From JBMZCV01 sp049613665 (GTDB lineage: Bacteria; Bacteroidota; Bacteroidia; Chitinophagales; UBA2359): a stretch of DNA of 9,294 nt. The notes under the pieces were generated by a model. It did no database searches. It was given only the letters and a program-made list of their open reading frames with translations, and was not told where the DNA came from. Below, one piece after another: positions 8,338 to 9,294 of this stretch. Numbering within the stretch: the first letter of the stretch is position 1; every line of letters begins with the position of its first letter. Location of the stretch: contig JBMZCV010000196.1 in the NCBI GenBank assembly GCA_049613665.1, positions 1 through 9,294 on the forward strand, given 5' to 3'. The position numbers and the translations under genes were made by a program.

Positions 8338-8376
8338 AAAAAGCTGTTTAAGTAAAAATCTTAGGCAGCTTTTTTT
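8338..8376 (+). terminator. Strong intrinsic terminator of the giant gene
   Basis: AAAAAGCTGTTTAAG (8338-8352) pairs over all 15 positions with CTTAGGCAGCTTTTT (8360-8374), with two G-U pairs and a 7-nt loop; the T-run covers 8370-8376. It begins 23 bp after the TAA stop (8313-8315). The A-run on the 5' side means it could also stop transcription from the right. It supports a monocistronic transcript. Confidence 0.9.
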
Positions 8377-8451
8377 AGTTGAATCTAAGGTTTATTTCGC
8401 TATGCTAATTTTAGAACTGCCTTTCAGAAAATAGATATTTAGTAATAGTAA

Positions 8452-8496
8452 AAAAACGAGAAATTCCGCCATTGTTGTGTGTTATCTCCAGCAACT
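8452..8496 (-). repeat. 45-bp dispersed repeat, left copy (inverted)
   Basis: Reverse-complemented, this matches 9127-9171 at 38 of 45 positions, with no gaps. The shared core is TTGCTGG(A/T)GATAACACACA, then GGCG and a final TCG plus five T. The two copies face each other across 630 bp that contain the 314-bp palindromic element. The internal GTTGCTG/CAGCAAC hairpin seen in the right copy is degraded here (CAACAAT). Confidence 0.75.
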
Positions 8497-8731
8497 AGCA
8501 AGAGTAGAAACAGTACAAAAACGCCTACTTTAAGCTAGTGCATAAAAATTTAAAACAAACTCTAAATGCTAACCAAAGCAATCTTATGTTTAACACTTAG
8601 TTCATGCTCATTTAACTAATCAATAAACAACTTTTTTACATCAAAAATTTTATTCTATAAAAAAAAAGCCTTATCATAGCATAATATTATCCAATTGTCT
8701 TTTCTTTCGCACTTTAAGTGTCAAACACTAT
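8497..8731. other. Gene-free AT-rich spacer
   Basis: No gene or strong structure is visible. CAAACACTATTTAA (8722-8735) at its end repeats 1642-1655 upstream of the giant gene in the same orientation. Confidence 0.5.
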
Positions 8732-8767
8732 TTAATATATTGTAAAGTAAATTTATTTAAATTTAAA
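8732..8767 (+). repeat. 36-bp direct repeat, left copy
   Basis: Ungapped match to 9236-9271 at 28 of 36 positions, centred on TGTAAAGTAA, which is identical in both. It ends four bases before the 314-bp palindromic element. The right copy lies 150 bp past that element's other end, so the pair does not bracket it exactly and is not a simple target-site duplication. Confidence 0.55.
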
Positions 8768-8771
8768 CGCC

Positions 8772-9085
8772 CTTGTTGGTGATAATACCATAGCCGTCAG
8801 GATAGCTGAAAAGTTGAATGTTATGATACCCCAAAGGGGTAATGTATTATAGCATGGGGTTTTAACCCTATGAAAAAAATGTTATCAATGACATGAACTC
8901 TGAAAGAGTGGCATAAATAACAAACTAAATACGTTTTATTTCGCTCTTTCAGAGCTAGTTTTCTGCAATTATTAGAGTCATAGGGTTAAAACCCCATGCT
9001 ATGTTATATAATCCCGTTGGGATATTTAGCAAAAACAAAAAACTCAATCTTTTGTCCTGACAACTACAGCATTATTACCAACAAG
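8772..9085. mobile_element. 314-bp near-palindromic multi-hairpin element
   Basis: The ends are 31-bp inverted repeats (8772-8802 and 9055-9085; 25 of 31 identical, all differences transitions). The whole element is a diverged palindrome centred near 8928, and an internal 25-bp segment (8849-8873) is exactly repeated in inverted form at 8978-9002. Each half carries three small hairpins: CCCC-AAA-GGGG (8829-8839) or ATCCC-GTT-GGGAT (9011-9023); CATGGGG..CCCTATG (8853-8872) and its inverse; ACTCT-GAA-AGAGT (8897-8909) or GCTCT-TTC-AGAGC (8943-8955). There is no coding capacity. Short-hairpin repeats of this look are, as I recall, dispersed in Bacteroidota genomes, but I cannot give a family name. 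A non-autonomous mobile element or a structured RNA/DNA repeat is the best reading. Confidence 0.75.
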
Positions 9086-9126
9086 TTGTTATAAAAAACG
9101 AGTTTAAAACTTCTTATGTAGTTTTA

Positions 9127-9171
9127 AGTTGCTGGTGATAACACACAGCAACGGCGAGAGTTGTCGTTTTT
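9127..9171 (+). repeat. 45-bp dispersed repeat, right copy
   Basis: Partner of 8452-8496 in opposite orientation (38 of 45 identical). It contains a 7-bp perfect hairpin GTTGCTG (9128-9134) / CAGCAAC (9146-9152). Its core TTGCTGGTGATAACAC is close to the outer ends of the 314-bp element (TTGTTGGTGATAATAC at 8773-8788), so the two repeats seem to belong to one family. Its 3' part, 9153-9171, recurs at 1125-1143 in the left flank. Confidence 0.75.
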
Positions 9172-9235
9172 ATTAAATGAGTAACATTGAATAAGAACAC
9201 ATTTAAAACCTCTGATTACTTAAATTACAATGTAC

Positions 9236-9271
9236 TTAATACACTGTAAAGTAAGTTTGTTATAGTTTTAA
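9236..9271 (+). repeat. 36-bp direct repeat, right copy
   Basis: Second copy of 8732-8767 (28 of 36 identical, mostly A/G and T/C differences outside the shared TGTAAAGTAA). It lies near the window edge with nothing coding around it. Confidence 0.55.
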
Positions 9272-9294
9272 AGATGTGAGAAATGACATATTTC

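Noticed and set aside
2195..8339. Many minus-strand and frame-shifted open frames of 60-120 residues inside the giant gene
   Set aside because: They are shadows of a repetitive coding sequence. The + strand frame is uninterrupted with conserved repeats throughout, and the shadows lack recognisable domains or their own signals.
8711..8720. Palindrome CACTT-T-AAGTG as an operator
   Set aside because: 5-bp arms in AT-rich DNA with no nearby start codon; not distinguishable from chance.
8772..9085. Insertion sequence with its own transposase
   Set aside because: Only 314 bp with frequent stops in every frame; there is no room for a transposase, so at most a non-autonomous element.

Overview
The window is AT-rich Bacteroidota DNA, with one very large surface-protein gene between two gene-poor, repeat-rich flanks. 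The phylum call rests on the gene itself. It has an N-terminal signal peptide, a long run of Ig/cadherin-like (Big_9/VCBS-type) repeats, and a C-terminal domain of the gliding-motility-associated type (CHU_C, type B sorting signal of the type IX secretion system, T9SS), which is specific to this phylum. The genus cannot be told from this window.

Left flank (1-1901): no convincing gene. It opens with a 93-bp tandem duplication carrying terminator-like hairpins, capped by a strong intrinsic terminator (177-217) that probably ends a + strand gene lying left of the window. Two nearly identical 78-79 bp elements with 15-bp terminal inverted repeats lie in opposite orientation (511-589 and 909-986); they look like non-autonomous MITE-type elements. 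The first sits inside a further inverted repeat (403-425 / 617-639). A sequence shared with the right flank lies at 1125-1143, and a candidate promoter at 1829-1857.

Centre (1902-8315): one 2137-residue predicted T9SS-secreted, cell-surface or released repeat protein. I count 21 repeat units of about 90-105 residues. They fall into higher-order blocks: an alternating Cys-rich/canonical region, followed by blocks of one short unit plus two or three Asp-rich units. The gene appears monocistronic, with a 15-bp-stem terminator 23 bp past the stop.

Right flank (8316-9294): no gene. Its main feature is a 314-bp near-palindromic element (8772-9085) with 31-bp terminal inverted repeats and three small hairpins in each half. 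Two of these hairpins show compensatory base changes between halves, so structure seems to be selected. A related 45-bp inverted pair (8452-8496 / 9127-9171) and a 36-bp direct repeat (8732-8767 / 9236-9271) surround it. Nothing in the window encodes a transposase, integrase or T9SS component, so the repeats must be mobilised, and the large protein secreted, by functions encoded elsewhere.
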